Source: Photorhabdus noenieputensis (GTDB lineage Bacteria > Pseudomonadota > Gammaproteobacteria > Enterobacterales > Enterobacteriaceae). From it: 64,000 bases of DNA. Positions 29,531 through 39,010 of this stretch are shown here, one piece after another. The translations under genes and the position numbers were made by a program. Location: assembly GCF_018448935.1 (NCBI RefSeq), contig NZ_RCWC01000033.1, positions 1 through 64,000 of the forward strand, read 5' to 3'. Below the pieces are notes generated by a model. The model saw only the letters and a program-made list of their open reading frames with translations. It did not search any database and was not told the DNA's origin. Position 1 is the first letter of the stretch. Every line of letters starts with the position of its first letter.

Positions 29531-30592
29531 ATGTTTATGGATAGTTTAAGGTATGAAAAATTCAGCTATTTCAATCATAATGATGCCTTTTTCGATTCAT
29601 TAAAAGAAAGTTATATTGAGTTTCCAGACTGGTTAAATAAGAAAGCTAGAAATAATGAATCAGCTTATGTATTGTATGATACTGCTGGGAAAATAGAAGG
29701 GTTTCTTTATTTAAAACTTGAGAATAATGTTTCAGATGTTGATCCTTCTTTACCTGGTAATACTCATCTTAAAATAGGTACATTTAAATTTGAATCAAAA
29801 GGGACATTGCGTGGACAGCGTTTTATAAAGAAGGTATTCGATACAGCAATAGTGATGGAAGTTGATAATATCTATGTGACTGTTTTTGAAAAACATGATT
29901 ACCTTATTCGCTTATTTGAAAAATATGGTTTCTATAAGCATGGCGAAAAACATACAGACAATGGTATAGAGTTTGTATATGTTAGAGACTTAACATTGAC
30001 AAATGGTGATATTTTTCTTGATTATCCGTTGATAGTTCATAAAACAAAAAATAAATACTTATTATCAATATATCCAGAATTTCATACACGCCTTTTTCCT
30101 GACTCTCGGCTTTTAACTGAGTCACCTGATATTGTTCAGGATGTTTCACACACTAATAGTATTCATAAAATATATATATGTGCAATGAAAGATGTTCTTC
30201 ATATGAAGAGAGAGGATATTATTGTTATATATAGAACGGCTGATAAGCAAGGGCCAGCACGGTATAGATCTGTGATTAGTTCACTTTGCGTTGTTGAAGA
30301 AGTCAGGTGTATTAATGAGTTCTCAACGTTAGAAAGCTATATTGATTATTGTAGTAAATTTAGTGTCTTTAGTGAAAATGAATTAATTGAAAAATATAAA
30401 ATAAGAAAGTACCCGTACATAATAAGATTTACTTATAATATGGCTTTACCCAAAAGAATTATTCGTGATAGACTCATTAATGAAGTCGGTTTAAACAGTA
30501 GTGATTATTGGGGTATGATGAAATTAACCGATGATCAATTTAATAAAATCATCAAACTGAGTGAAATTAATGAAAGTTTTATTATCAATTAA
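29531..30592 (+). CDS. GNAT acetyltransferase fused to a PUA-like domain
   Basis: 353 residues. The first 155 are a GNAT fold: VLYDTAGKIEGFLYLKLE, FESKGTLRGQRFIKKVFD around the acetyl-CoA loop, and LFEKYGFYKHGE. The second part (about 160-345) contains REDIIVIYRTADKQGPARYRSVISSLCVVEEVR, which has the look of a PUA-like/EVE/ASCH domain used to bind modified bases in RNA or DNA, and ends with YWGMMKLTDDQFNKI. Ribosome site GGAGG is four bases before the ATG. It overlaps the ASCH gene, so the two are made together. Acetylation of a nucleobase or of tRNA-bound amino acids, or a protein target, are all possible. Function not established. Confidence 0.65.
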   Translation: MFMDSLRYEKFSYFNHNDAFFDSLKESYIEFPDWLNKKARNNESAYVLYDTAGKIEGFLYLKLENNVSDVDPSLPGNTHLKIGTFKFESKGTLRGQRFIKKVFDTAIVMEVDNIYVTVFEKHDYLIRLFEKYGFYKHGEKHTDNGIEFVYVRDLTLTNGDIFLDYPLIVHKTKNKYLLSIYPEFHTRLFPDSRLLTESPDIVQDVSHTNSIHKIYICAMKDVLHMKREDIIVIYRTADKQGPARYRSVISSLCVVEEVRCINEFSTLESYIDYCSKFSVFSENELIEKYKIRKYPYIIRFTYNMALPKRIIRDRLINEVGLNSSDYWGMMKLTDDQFNKIIKLSEINESFIIN

Positions 30593-30947
30593 GCCTGAAT
30601 ATGTTGATAGAATACTTGATGGTTCAAAGAAATTTGAATTTAGGAAAGTTGCTTTTAAGAATAATCAAGTTCAATCTGTTGTTATATATGCAACTATGCC
30701 GATAGGAATGATTGTCGGTGAGTTTGAAATTAAAGAGATCATTTCTAACTCTCCTTCCGTTGTATGGGAAATGACTCATAAATTTGCAGGTACAACAAAG
30801 GATTTTTTTGATAGTTATTTTGAGGGAAGAGAAAAGGCTATCGCAATTAGTATTGGTAATGTTAAAAAATACGATAAGCCTTTGCCTTTAAATATGCTTG
30901 GCCAAGGGATAACAGCGCCTCAATCTTATCGTTACTTATCTGCATGA
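30570..30947 (+). CDS. ASCH-domain (PUA-like) protein
   Basis: 125 residues from the ATG at 30570; a GTG at 30561 is an alternative. It starts 23 bases inside the preceding gene. LLSIKPEYVDRILDGSKKFEFRK is the ASCH signature, with basic residues expected in the ligand pocket, followed by VVIYATMPIGMIVGEFEI. ASCH proteins bind RNA or nucleosides, and E. coli YqfB of this fold removes acetyl from N4-acetylcytidine. Beside a GNAT, an acetyl-mark writer and eraser or a toxin with its partner are both reasonable readings. Confidence 0.7.
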   Translation: MKVLLSIKPEYVDRILDGSKKFEFRKVAFKNNQVQSVVIYATMPIGMIVGEFEIKEIISNSPSVVWEMTHKFAGTTKDFFDSYFEGREKAIAISIGNVKKYDKPLPLNMLGQGITAPQSYRYLSA

Positions 30948-30991
30948 GGTATGATATCCCTACCAATAGGAGTATTGCTTTGTTTATCTCC

Positions 30992-31112
30992 TATACCCTA
31001 TGGATTTCAAGATGGATCGCGGCGGCAAGGGAGCGAATCCCCGGGAACATAGATAATTATGTGACCGGGGTGAGTGCAGCCACAAAAGGCAACTTGAAAG
31101 ATAACGGGTATA
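30992..31112 (+). repeat. ERIC element, copy 3
   Basis: 121 bp between TATACCC and GGGTATA; core GCGAATCCCCGGGAACATAG and TATGTGACCGGGGTGAGTG. Six bases shorter than the other copies. Sits between the ASCH gene and the end of qorA. Confidence 0.9.
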
Positions 31113-31153
31113 TTAGACTTGCTGGCTTAGTTAATAACCCACTTATCTCACCA

Positions 31154-32137
31154 TTAAGGGATCAGTAAACTTGATCCTTGCGTTGCCCGACTTTCCAGAA
31201 TCTGATGTGCCCTTGTCGCTTCACTTAACGGGAACTTCTGATTTTCTGGTACGTCCACATTAATTTTGCCGTTGGCAATCAGATCAAATAATTCTTTGCT
31301 CGCCTCATCCAACTCTTCGCGCGTTGAAATATAGCCGGCGATAGAAGGGCGGGTAACAAACAGTGAACCTTTCTGATTTAAAATCCCCAAATCGACACCG
31401 GTAACTGGCCCGGATGCATTGCCAAAGCTAACCATCAACCCGTGGCGTTTCAGGCAATCCAGTGAATCCAGCCAGGTCGATTTACCAACAGAATCATAAA
31501 CTACACCGACTTTTTCGCCGTTGGTGATTTCATAAATTCGTTCGACAATATTCTCACGGTTATAGTTAATAACCTGCCATGCACCGGCATCTTTAGCGCG
31601 TTGTACTTTCTCTTCAGAACCGACTGTTCCAATCAGTTTTGCACCCAAAGCTTTTGCCCATTGGCAGGCAATTAACCCAACGCCACCGGCGGCGGCATGA
31701 AACAAAAAGGGTTCGCCGGGCTGGATTTTGTAGGTACGGCGTAGAAGATAGTAGACTGTCAGCCCTTTTAGAAAAGAAGCAGCAGCTTGTTCGAAGGAGA
31801 TGGTATCCGGCAGAACAGCGACTCTGTTTTCCGCGATATTATGCACTTCACTGTAAGCGCCTAAAGTTGATTGCGCATAAACTACACGGTCACCCACTTT
31901 TATGGTCGTCACAGCGGAACCCACTTTGGTCACTACGCCTGCGGCCTCAGTGCCCAAGCCGCTTGGTAATTGTGCCGGTGGATACAGCCCGCTACGAATA
32001 TAAGTGTCGATGTAATTGATTCCAATCGCTCTATTTTCTACTTGTACTTCATTGTCAGCAGGAGCTTTGGGGGTGAATTCACAATATTGGAGAACTTCCG
32101 GGCCGCCAATAGAGGAAAATTCGATATGTTTTGCCAT
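31154..32137 (-). CDS. qorA: NADPH quinone oxidoreductase
   Basis: 327 residues, the same length as E. coli QorA. Zinc-free medium-chain dehydrogenase: GTEAAGVVTKVG, LKGLTVYYLLRRTY, nucleotide loop HAAAGGVGLIACQWAKALGA and VYDSVGKSTW. One-electron reduction of quinones in the cytoplasm. Divergent from dnaB as in E. coli. Confidence 0.96.
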   Translation of the reverse strand: MAKHIEFSSIGGPEVLQYCEFTPKAPADNEVQVENRAIGINYIDTYIRSGLYPPAQLPSGLGTEAAGVVTKVGSAVTTIKVGDRVVYAQSTLGAYSEVHNIAENRVAVLPDTISFEQAAASFLKGLTVYYLLRRTYKIQPGEPFLFHAAAGGVGLIACQWAKALGAKLIGTVGSEEKVQRAKDAGAWQVINYNRENIVERIYEITNGEKVGVVYDSVGKSTWLDSLDCLKRHGLMVSFGNASGPVTGVDLGILNQKGSLFVTRPSIAGYISTREELDEASKELFDLIANGKINVDVPENQKFPLSEATRAHQILESRATQGSSLLIP

Positions 32138-32306
32138 GACTCAACCTCATCAATGTAAGGGGAATGTATGCACGTAGTAATTGAATTCATTGTAAATGGG
32201 CTTTAATGTGCCAGAAATAATTACAAACTATATGTAATTACTCAAGGCACTTCATAGCGTATACTCTGTGCTGTTGTAAATTTATCAGTGGATTATTGCG
32301 GGATTC

Positions 32307-33716
32307 ATGGCGGGAAAAAAATCAACTCACAACAAAATGGCTGAACCAAAAGATCGCCAAATGGAAGGGCTGAAACTTCCGCCACACTCTTTGGAAGCAG
32401 AGCAGTCTGTGTTAGGTGGTTTAATGCTAGATAACGAACGTTGGGATAATGTTTCCGAACGTGTTACTAGCAATGATTTTTTCAGCCGTCCACATCGGCG
32501 CATTTTTGCTGAAATGCAGCGGTTGCTGGAGATGGGTAACCCCATCGACCTGATTACATTATCGGAATCCCTTGAGCAGAGTGGAGAGCTGAATAATGTA
32601 GGGGGTTTTGCTTATCTGGCTGAATTATCTAAAAATACGCCAAGTGCAGCTAACATTAATGCTTATGCGGATATTGTCCGCGAACGTGCTGTTGTCCGCG
32701 AGATGATCGCTGTCGCGAATGAAATTGCAGATGCAGGTTATGATCCTCAAGGCAGGAGCAGCGAAGAATTATTAGATCTGGCTGAATCTCGGGTGTTCCA
32801 GATCGCTGAAAATCGTGCCAGCAAAGATGAAGGGCCGAAAGGAATAGAACAGATCCTTGAAGAAACCGTCGAGCGTATTGAACAACTCTATCAACGCCCT
32901 CATGATGGTGTAACCGGTGTTTCAACCGGTTATCAGGATCTGGATAAGAAAACCGCAGGTTTACAAAAGTCAGACTTGATCATTGTGGCTGCGCGCCCTT
33001 CTATGGGTAAAACCACGTTTGCCATGAACCTGTGTGAAAATGCAGCCATGATGCAGGACAAGCCTGTTTTGATCTTTAGTCTTGAGATGCCCGGCAACCA
33101 GATCATGATGCGTATGCTGGCGTCCCTTTCACGGGTGGATCAAACCCGTATCCGTACCGGTCAGCTTGATGATGAAGACTGGGCGCGGATCTCCAGTACG
33201 ATGGGGATATTGCTGGAAAAGCGCAATATGTACATTGATGATTCGTCTGGCCTGACACCTACCGAAGTCCGTTCCCGAGCTCGGCGCGTCTTCCGTGAAA
33301 ATGGTGGATTAAGTCTAATCATGATCGACTACCTGCAATTAATGCGGGTTCCGGCCTTATCCGATAATCGTACTTTGGAAATTGCGGAGATTTCCCGTTC
33401 ACTCAAAGCCTTGGCTAAAGAGCTTCAAGTGCCGGTGGTTGCACTTTCTCAGCTCAATCGTAGCCTTGAACAGCGGGCAGATAAGCGCCCGGTTAACTCT
33501 GATTTACGTGAATCCGGCTCTATCGAGCAGGATGCCGACCTCATTATGTTTATCTATCGTGACGAGGTTTACCATGAGAATAGCGACATGAAAGGTGTGG
33601 CTGAAATCATTCTTGGTAAGCAGCGTAACGGCCCAATCGGTACAGTTCGTCTAACGTTTAATGGTCAATGGTCGCGGTTTGATAACTATGCCGGACCAAG
33701 TTATGACGACGAATAA
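32307..33716 (+). CDS. dnaB: Replicative DNA helicase
   Basis: 469 residues. N-terminal helical collar domain (about 20-130; HSLEAEQSVLGGLMLDN), linker, and RecA-like domain with Walker A ARPSMGKTTFAMNL (about 231-244), Walker B LIMIDYLQLM and the arginine finger region SDLRESGSIEQDADLI. Hexameric 5'-3' helicase of the replication fork. Followed at 39 bases by alr. Confidence 0.98.
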   Translation: MAGKKSTHNKMAEPKDRQMEGLKLPPHSLEAEQSVLGGLMLDNERWDNVSERVTSNDFFSRPHRRIFAEMQRLLEMGNPIDLITLSESLEQSGELNNVGGFAYLAELSKNTPSAANINAYADIVRERAVVREMIAVANEIADAGYDPQGRSSEELLDLAESRVFQIAENRASKDEGPKGIEQILEETVERIEQLYQRPHDGVTGVSTGYQDLDKKTAGLQKSDLIIVAARPSMGKTTFAMNLCENAAMMQDKPVLIFSLEMPGNQIMMRMLASLSRVDQTRIRTGQLDDEDWARISSTMGILLEKRNMYIDDSSGLTPTEVRSRARRVFRENGGLSLIMIDYLQLMRVPALSDNRTLEIAEISRSLKALAKELQVPVVALSQLNRSLEQRADKRPVNSDLRESGSIEQDADLIMFIYRDEVYHENSDMKGVAEIILGKQRNGPIGTVRLTFNGQWSRFDNYAGPSYDDE

Positions 33717-33755
33717 GTATTAACTACCAAAGAATGAATAAATTTAAGGAATAGA

Positions 33756-34835
33756 ATGAAAGCGGCAACCGCAATTATTGACCGCCGCGCTCTGCGACAT
33801 AACTTGCAACGGGTAAGGGAGCTTGCACCTAAAAGCAATCTGATTGCAGTTGTGAAAGCAAACGCTTATGGCCACGGTTTACTGGAGACAGCACATACGC
33901 TGGACGATGCCGATTGTTTCGGTGTAGCGCGAATTGGTGAAGCATTGACATTGCGTCATGGTGGTATCGTTAAACCGATTCTGTTACTGGAAGGATGCTT
34001 CGATGCGGCTGACCTGCCAGTACTGGTTGCTAACCATATTGAAACTGTGGTTCACAGCATTGAACAGTTGGAAGCACTGGAGCAGGCTAAGTTATCTCAT
34101 CCGGTAAAAGTATGGATGAAACTGGATAGCGGGATGCATCGCTTAGGTGTAAGGCCGGAAGATGCCGAAGAATTTTATCAACGGCTAAGTCGTTGTAAAA
34201 ATGTACAGCAGCCTGTCAATATTGTCAGCCATTTTGGCCGTGCTGATGAGCCAACGGTAGACACAACTTGCCAGCAGATAGCTTGTTTTCAGGCTTTCTG
34301 TGCTGACAAACCGGGAGAAAAATCCATTGATGCATCGGGAGGTATCCTGTTGTGGCCGGAAGTCCATCAAGATTGGGTGCGCCCTGGGCTGATTATGTAT
34401 GGTGTATCGCCATTGTCTGATAAAACGGCCGTGGATTTTAACCTGATCCCAGCAATGACCTTAAAGTCGAGCTTAATTGCTGTTCGTAAGCATAAAGCTG
34501 GTGAGTCGGTTGGCTATGGTGGGGCTTGGGTCAGTGAACGTGATACTTGTCTTGGGGTTGTGGCTATCGGTTATGGTGATGGTTATCCGCGCGGTGCGCC
34601 TTCGGGAACACCAATATATATTAATGGCCGAGAAGTGCCGATTGCTGGTCGTGTCTCGATGGATATGATCTCTGTTGATTTAGGGCCAGATGCGATAGAT
34701 AAAGTGGGTGATGAAGTCGTGCTCTGGGGAGATGTGCTGCCGGTGGAACGGATTGCTGAATGCACTGGTATCATCACTTATGAGCTGGTGACCAAACTCA
34801 CTTCCAGAGTAGTGATGGAATACCTGGACGAATAA
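33756..34835 (+). CDS. alr: Alanine racemase
   Basis: 359 residues. PLP enzyme supplying D-alanine for peptidoglycan. PLP lysine in [12 protein letters not shown] (about 34), [12 protein letters not shown], the catalytic Tyr in ESVGYGGAW region (about 254) and [13 protein letters not shown]. Gene order dnaB-alr-tyrB is conserved with E. coli, so this is the housekeeping alanine racemase. Confidence 0.97.
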   Translation: MKAATAIIDRRALRHNLQRVRELAPKSNLIAVVKANAYGHGLLETAHTLDDADCFGVARIGEALTLRHGGIVKPILLLEGCFDAADLPVLVANHIETVVHSIEQLEALEQAKLSHPVKVWMKLDSGMHRLGVRPEDAEEFYQRLSRCKNVQQPVNIVSHFGRADEPTVDTTCQQIACFQAFCADKPGEKSIDASGGILLWPEVHQDWVRPGLIMYGVSPLSDKTAVDFNLIPAMTLKSSLIAVRKHKAGESVGYGGAWVSERDTCLGVVAIGYGDGYPRGAPSGTPIYINGREVPIAGRVSMDMISVDLGPDAIDKVGDEVVLWGDVLPVERIAECTGIITYELVTKLTSRVVMEYLDE

Positions 34836-34888
34836 TGTTGTAGGTTATATTGTTTATTAAATAACTGACTGATAAGGAGTAGAGCCTG

Positions 34889-36088
34889 ATGTTCCAGAAT
34901 GTTGATGCTTATGCTGGTGATCCTATTCTTTCGCTGGCTGAAGAATTTCAAAAAGATCCTCGTGCGGAAAAAATTAATCTGAGCATCGGGCTGTATTACG
35001 ATGAGCAGGGTGTGACTCCGCAATTGCAGGCCGTGGCTACCGCAGAAGAACAACTTAGAGCGTTGTCACAGACTGCTTCTCTTTATCTGCCGATGGAAGG
35101 ATTGGAATCCTATCGTCTTGCGGTTCAGGAACTGTTATTTGGTAAAGATCATCCGGTGTTGAAACAACGGATAGTGGCAACGATTCAATCATTAGGCGGT
35201 TCTGGTGCCCTTAAAATTGGTGCTGATTTTCTGCGTCGCTATTTCCCTGATTCAGAAGTGTGGTGTAGTGATCCAACTTGGGAAAACCACGCAGCTATTT
35301 TTGCGGGGGCTGGTATTAAGGTGAACTATTACCCTTATTTTGATACACAGACTAAAGGGGTAAAATTTAATGAAATGCTGGAGACATTCAGGAAATTGCC
35401 GGCGAAAAGCATTATTGTGATGCACCCTTGTTGCCATAACCCAACCGGATCGGATCTGACCTATGATCAATGGGATCAAGTTGTTCAGATTGTTAAAGAG
35501 AGAGAATTACTGCCGTTCCTTGATCTTGCTTATCAGGGGCTTGCGGATGGTATGGAAAAAGATGCTTATGCTGTTCGTGCTATGGCGACAGCCAGTTTGC
35601 CTTGTCTGGTGAGCAACTCTTTCTCCAAAATATTTTCTATGTATGGTGAGCGAGTGGGTGGCTTGTCTGTTATTTGTGATGATGAACAGACCAAAGAGCG
35701 GGTATTGGGACAGTTGAAAGCGGGTGTGCGTCGCGTCTACTCTAGCCCACCAAATTTTGGTGCACGGGTTGTGGCGAAAGTACTGACTGATCCTGCTTTG
35801 AAGGCACAATGGTTGACAGAAGTTGAACATATGCGCTTGCGTATTTTGGAAATGCGCACGGTGCTGGTGGATGCTCTGAAAACTGCATTACCAGAGAAAA
35901 ACTTTGAGTATTTCCTGAAGCAGCGCGGGATGTTCAGCTATACCGGTTTTAGCCAGAAACAGGTGGATCGCTTGCGCCAAGAATTTGCTGTTTATCTAGT
36001 CGGTAATGGCCGAGTCTGTATGGCGGGCGTCAACCATCGTAATGTTGCACGTATTGCTGAAACATTTGCGGCGGTAAATAAGTCATAA
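34889..36088 (+). CDS. tyrB: Aromatic amino acid aminotransferase
   Basis: 399 residues (E. coli TyrB 397). Class I PLP fold: [45 protein letters not shown] lysine in [16 protein letters not shown] (about 247) and substrate Arg near the end. Last step of tyrosine and phenylalanine synthesis, also leucine. Ribosome site AAGGAG. No clear TyrR box pair is visible in the 53-base gap to alr. Confidence 0.95.
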   Translation: MFQNVDAYAGDPILSLAEEFQKDPRAEKINLSIGLYYDEQGVTPQLQAVATAEEQLRALSQTASLYLPMEGLESYRLAVQELLFGKDHPVLKQRIVATIQSLGGSGALKIGADFLRRYFPDSEVWCSDPTWENHAAIFAGAGIKVNYYPYFDTQTKGVKFNEMLETFRKLPAKSIIVMHPCCHNPTGSDLTYDQWDQVVQIVKERELLPFLDLAYQGLADGMEKDAYAVRAMATASLPCLVSNSFSKIFSMYGERVGGLSVICDDEQTKERVLGQLKAGVRRVYSSPPNFGARVVAKVLTDPALKAQWLTEVEHMRLRILEMRTVLVDALKTALPEKNFEYFLKQRGMFSYTGFSQKQVDRLRQEFAVYLVGNGRVCMAGVNHRNVARIAETFAAVNKS

Positions 36089-36161
36089 ATTTTAATGTAA
36101 ATGTTTTGCTATCGATGATAATGATCGACAATTTTGTAAGATAGCAGTAAACACCTCCTTA

Positions 36162-36190
36162 AAGCGCGCTACTTACGGTGCGCTTATTTT
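36162..36190 (+). terminator. Terminator after tyrB
   Basis: AAGCGC at 36162-36167 and GCGCTT at 36180-36185 around a 12-base loop, followed by ATTTTCC. Confidence 0.7.
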
Positions 36191-36317
36191 CCTTCCTAAT
36201 ATTAATTTAATGTGTCGAATTTATAGAAATTTCATTCACATATTCTTTTCAGTTTTCAATTCTATACTGAGTTAGTAACGAGTATTATTAATCTTAAATG
36301 GTGTTTATTTTTGTATA

Positions 36318-36336
36318 AATAATGACAATCATTATT
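36318..36336 (+). promoter_or_regulatory. Fur-box-like site before a decayed immunity gene
   Basis: AATAATGACAATCATTATT agrees with the 19-base Fur consensus (GATAATGATAATCATTATC) at 16 positions and is a near-palindrome. It lies 57 bases before the start of the broken immunity gene and no other gene is downstream on that strand before hicB. Confidence 0.65.
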
Positions 36337-36392
36337 GTTTGAGATCAATTTGTTTCTACTTTAATTATCTGTGTTTATATATGAAGTGAATT

Positions 36393-36649
36393 ATGGGATT
36401 AAAATTAAACATTATATGATTTGATAGAAAAAAGAAAGAATTTATCGGCGAGGGTATTCTGGAGATCTGGTTAAAAATGGTTAAGTAATAGAAAAATTAG
36501 AACTTCCCATTGAAAATAATATTAATAATGGTAGGTTCGATGTAAAAAAATAATTTGTGCCAATCCTTGAGAATATTTTAATAATAAAATTGAAATAGAT
36601 AAATGTTGGTATTAAATAATCATTAGACTATCGAAATAAATGGTCGTGA
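36393..36649 (+). pseudogene. Decayed colicin E3/cloacin-type immunity protein gene
   Basis: Read across three frames, the 257 bases recover most of the 85-residue Im3/cloacin immunity family: MGLKLNI-I then a TGA where the family has Trp9, FDRKKKEF, then (frame +1) YSGDLVKNG, a TAA, VIEKLELPIENNINNGRFDV, another stop, FVPILE, then (new frame) EYFNNKIEID, and finally SLDYRNKWS with a TGA at the expected length. In intact proteins these are the D-Y-S-K-D, VPFKDNVNNGCFDV, PYFNHQIDI and FDYRDGDW segments. At least three nonsense changes and three frameshifts make it dead. It once protected against an rRNA-cleaving bacteriocin; the killer gene is not nearby. Confidence 0.8.
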
Positions 36650-36672
36650 AGTTGTAATTTAAATTTAGTTAC

Positions 36673-36698
36673 TTAAACCTTGCTGCGGCAAGGTTTAA
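36673..36698. terminator. Perfect stem-loop between the immunity pseudogene and hicB
   Basis: TTAAACCTTGC, loop TGCG, GCAAGGTTTAA: an 11-bp perfect stem 24 bases after the pseudogene end and 20 bases before the hicB stop, able to end transcription in both directions. Confidence 0.8.
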
Positions 36699-36717
36699 GA
36701 CTATTTGATGGAGATGT

Positions 36718-37125
36718 TTAAATGGCAACAAGTTCCAGATGTTTGCCCAAGGCATTTAACGCATTCGCGATAGTGTCAATTTTAGTGCTATGACTTAATG
36801 ACACTATACGTTGAATTTCTTGTGGTCTAGTTCCCAATAACCGTGCAAGTTCCGCGTTGCTTGTTTTTGTTTGAAGCATCGTATTCAACAGTAAAACCTT
36901 AGCCGCTATACTGGCTGGTACTTCGACAAAAGCTTCACCTTTAGTCGATGGTGTTGGTATTTCGCGCCGGTCTTCAAAGTAGAAATCAAACGCAGTAACC
37001 AGAGCATCCTGCGCCATAGCTAATGCTTCTTCTCTGGTATCTCCGCCTGTTAAGGCTTCTGGGATATCTGGGAACATCACAGCCCAACCTGTTTCGTCAT
37101 GTTCGAATTTTACTGGGTATCGCAT
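36718..37125 (-). CDS. hicB: HicB antitoxin
   Basis: 135 residues. N-terminal partial RNase-H-like HicB domain (YPVKFEHDETGWAVMFPDIPEALTGGDTREEAL) that covers the toxin, and a C-terminal helix-turn-helix (NAELARLLGTRPQEIQRIV) for operator binding. Neutralises HicA and represses the operon. It follows hicA after about 50 bases on the minus strand. Confidence 0.95.
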   Translation of the reverse strand: MRYPVKFEHDETGWAVMFPDIPEALTGGDTREEALAMAQDALVTAFDFYFEDRREIPTPSTKGEAFVEVPASIAAKVLLLNTMLQTKTSNAELARLLGTRPQEIQRIVSLSHSTKIDTIANALNALGKHLELVAI

Positions 37126-37176
37126 ATTTTTACTCAGTGAATTTATGCGAGTAACCAGCCCCTTGGGGCCGGTCTG

Positions 37177-37353
37177 TCATTTGATGCCTAGCTGTTTTAA
37201 TATTAATTTCCTCAGTGGTTCTGGGATTTCTTTACTAGGGTGCCTTGGCATCGTGGTTTGCTTACCGTTCAGGAAAACTTTCAAGTGGTTAGTCCCATCT
37301 TTGAATTCTGCTCCTTGAGCTTTAAGCCACCGGCGAAACTCGCTTTGCTTCAC
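37177..37353 (-). CDS. hicA: HicA mRNA interferase toxin
   Basis: 58 residues from the GTG at 37353, five bases after AGGAGG. That start matches E. coli HicA (MKQSEFRRWL...), whereas a longer ORF would begin inside the operator region. dsRBD-like fold with the catalytic His in NHLKVFLNG and the PRHPSKEIPEPLRKLILKQLG ending. Cleaves mRNA and tmRNA during translation. Intact, so the module should be functional. Confidence 0.93.
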   Translation of the reverse strand: MKQSEFRRWLKAQGAEFKDGTNHLKVFLNGKQTTMPRHPSKEIPEPLRKLILKQLGIK

Positions 37354-37387
37354 TGCCTCCTCCTGTTTGTTTAACTTGAAAATAAAT

Positions 37388-37440
37388 ATAAACATTTTTG
37401 TTTATATCATCAAGAGGTTTATAAGCATTTTTGTTTATAA
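37388..37440 (-). promoter_or_regulatory. Two palindromes upstream of hicA, candidate HicB operators
   Basis: ATAAACATTTTTGTTTAT at 37388-37405 (7-bp arms) and TTATAAGCATTTTTGTTTATAA at 37419-37440 (arms with one mismatch) share a CATTTTTG centre and lie 35-90 bases before the hicA start. A weaker third relative (TTATAAACATTTATA) sits near 37454. Spacing of about 32 bases puts them on the same face of the helix. Confidence 0.65.
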
Positions 37441-37918
37441 GCGTAATAAGAGTTATAAACATTTATACTTATTCTTTATAGGATGAAATCTGACGTGAAA
37501 ATTATTCTAATTGCAGCGTATATAGTTTGTTCACGGATATTTTCGGCGATGAAATATGTTTTTTAATGTGAAACAGATCAATTTTTTATGAAACGTGTTT
37601 CAGATGGTGAAAATTATTTTTCACCATTTCAAGGTATACCCAAACATTTGTTAGCTTTCGACAAGGATTTACTTAGTGCTTTGTTTTATTGAATTTATTT
37701 CTAATATAGAACACCGGTTGATTATTAATATGCAAAAAAAAAAGATTTTTCAACAGGATTTAACTTGATGGTTATCACATAAAATAGAGTTGGTAACCCA
37801 GTTATAGACTCTTACGATCGTTCTCCCAACTTCGTTGCAAAGTAAAAAATCCCACTTTACTATTTTTCCTTTAACACATAAAACAAACGCGTGTTTAAGA
37901 ACAAACAAGTGTCCAAAA
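37441..37918. other. Gap between hicA and psuK
   Basis: About 480 bases, AT-rich. Apart from the third HicB-like site near 37454 I see no gene. The repeated CACCATTTC/TTTCACC motif around 37605-37633 could be part of the psuK promoter. Confidence 0.4.
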
Positions 37919-39010
37919 ATGACGAATCGGGAAAAACAAATATTGCAACTTCTGAGACGAGATCCGTTGATCCCACAGCAGGAAATTGCCGATATTTTAG
38001 GTATAAGTCGTTCCGGTGTTGCTGGCCATATTATGAATTTGATGAATAAGGGATATATAAAAGGGAAAGGTTATATTTTATCTGATCATAATTATGTGGT
38101 GACGGTTGGTTCTATTAATATGGATGTTTGCGGTTATGCATCGGGTAAACTTATTTATCAAGATTCTAACCCAGGAAAAATAAAATGTACCCCTGGTGGT
38201 GTAGGAAGAAATATTGCCCAAAATATCGCGTTATTAGGTAAAGAATGTCATCTTATTTCTGTTGTTGGCGATGATTTCTATGGTAGCACTTTACTGGATC
38301 AGGCCAGATGCGCAGGTGTTAATATCGACTACTGTTATAAGCTTTATGGTGAAAATACCTCGACATATGTCTCCTTATTAGATGACGGTGGGGAGATGTT
38401 GGTTGCCATTAATGACATGCATATTTTGGAAAAATTGACACCATCATTGTTAGCGAATCATTATGATCTTATTAAACATGCCGGCGTACTGGTTATTGAT
38501 TGCAATTTATCTGAAGAAGCTTTGGTTTGGCTGTTGACTAATGCCGGAACGGTACCGGTATTTGTGGATACAGTATCCGCATTTAAAGCGCCTAAGATTA
38601 AAAACTGGCTTTCCTATATTCACACCTTAAAACCTAATTGTCTGGAGGCGGAAGCACTGAGTGGAATGAAAATTACCCAACCTACCGATGTTCCGGCAGT
38701 GGCGCGGTGGTTTCACGATCAAGGTGTGCAGCGGTTAGTGCTCAGCATGGGCGTAGAGGGTGTCTACTTTAGTGAAAGCGATGGTGTGGCAGGTTGGTCA
38801 CTTCCCATCAGTATCAAGATTGTCAATGTAACAGGTGCTGGAGATGCCATGATGGCTGGGTTGGTGAACTGCTGGCTAGAAAATATGACGCTGGCAGAAA
38901 GTGTTCGTTTTGCTCAAGGGTGTTCCGCGCTCACGCTCTCTTGTGAACTTACCAATAATCCAAATCTGTCAAATGGCAGTGTCCAAAAACTGTTGGAATT
39001 ACAATTATGA
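37919..39010 (+). CDS. psuK: Pseudouridine kinase with N-terminal helix-turn-helix
   Basis: 363 residues from the ATG at 37919, where the homology starts (MTNREKQILQLLRRDPLIPQQEIADIL); a frame extension of 28 residues is low-complexity. An N-terminal winged-helix (about 1-55) suggests the kinase may also regulate. PfkB ribokinase-fold kinase domain: VGSINMDVCGYASG, PGGVGRNIAQNIALLG, and anion-hole motif NVTGAGDAMMAGL. Phosphorylates pseudouridine to the 5'-phosphate. Its stop overlaps the psuG start by four bases (ATGA), so the two are coupled. Confidence 0.9.
   Translation: MTNREKQILQLLRRDPLIPQQEIADILGISRSGVAGHIMNLMNKGYIKGKGYILSDHNYVVTVGSINMDVCGYASGKLIYQDSNPGKIKCTPGGVGRNIAQNIALLGKECHLISVVGDDFYGSTLLDQARCAGVNIDYCYKLYGENTSTYVSLLDDGGEMLVAINDMHILEKLTPSLLANHYDLIKHAGVLVIDCNLSEEALVWLLTNAGTVPVFVDTVSAFKAPKIKNWLSYIHTLKPNCLEAEALSGMKITQPTDVPAVARWFHDQGVQRLVLSMGVEGVYFSESDGVAGWSLPISIKIVNVTGAGDAMMAGLVNCWLENMTLAESVRFAQGCSALTLSCELTNNPNLSNGSVQKLLELQL

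Noticed and set aside
30944-31168. 74-residue plus-strand ORF after the ASCH gene
   Set aside because: Mostly translated ERIC copy 3.
34836-34888. TyrR box before tyrB
   Set aside because: Only a partial TGTA...TTTA resemblance, too far from TGTAAA-N6-TTTACA.
36337-36700. RyhB-like sRNA behind the Fur-like box
   Set aside because: The conserved RyhB core is absent, and the stretch instead reads as a decayed immunity gene.
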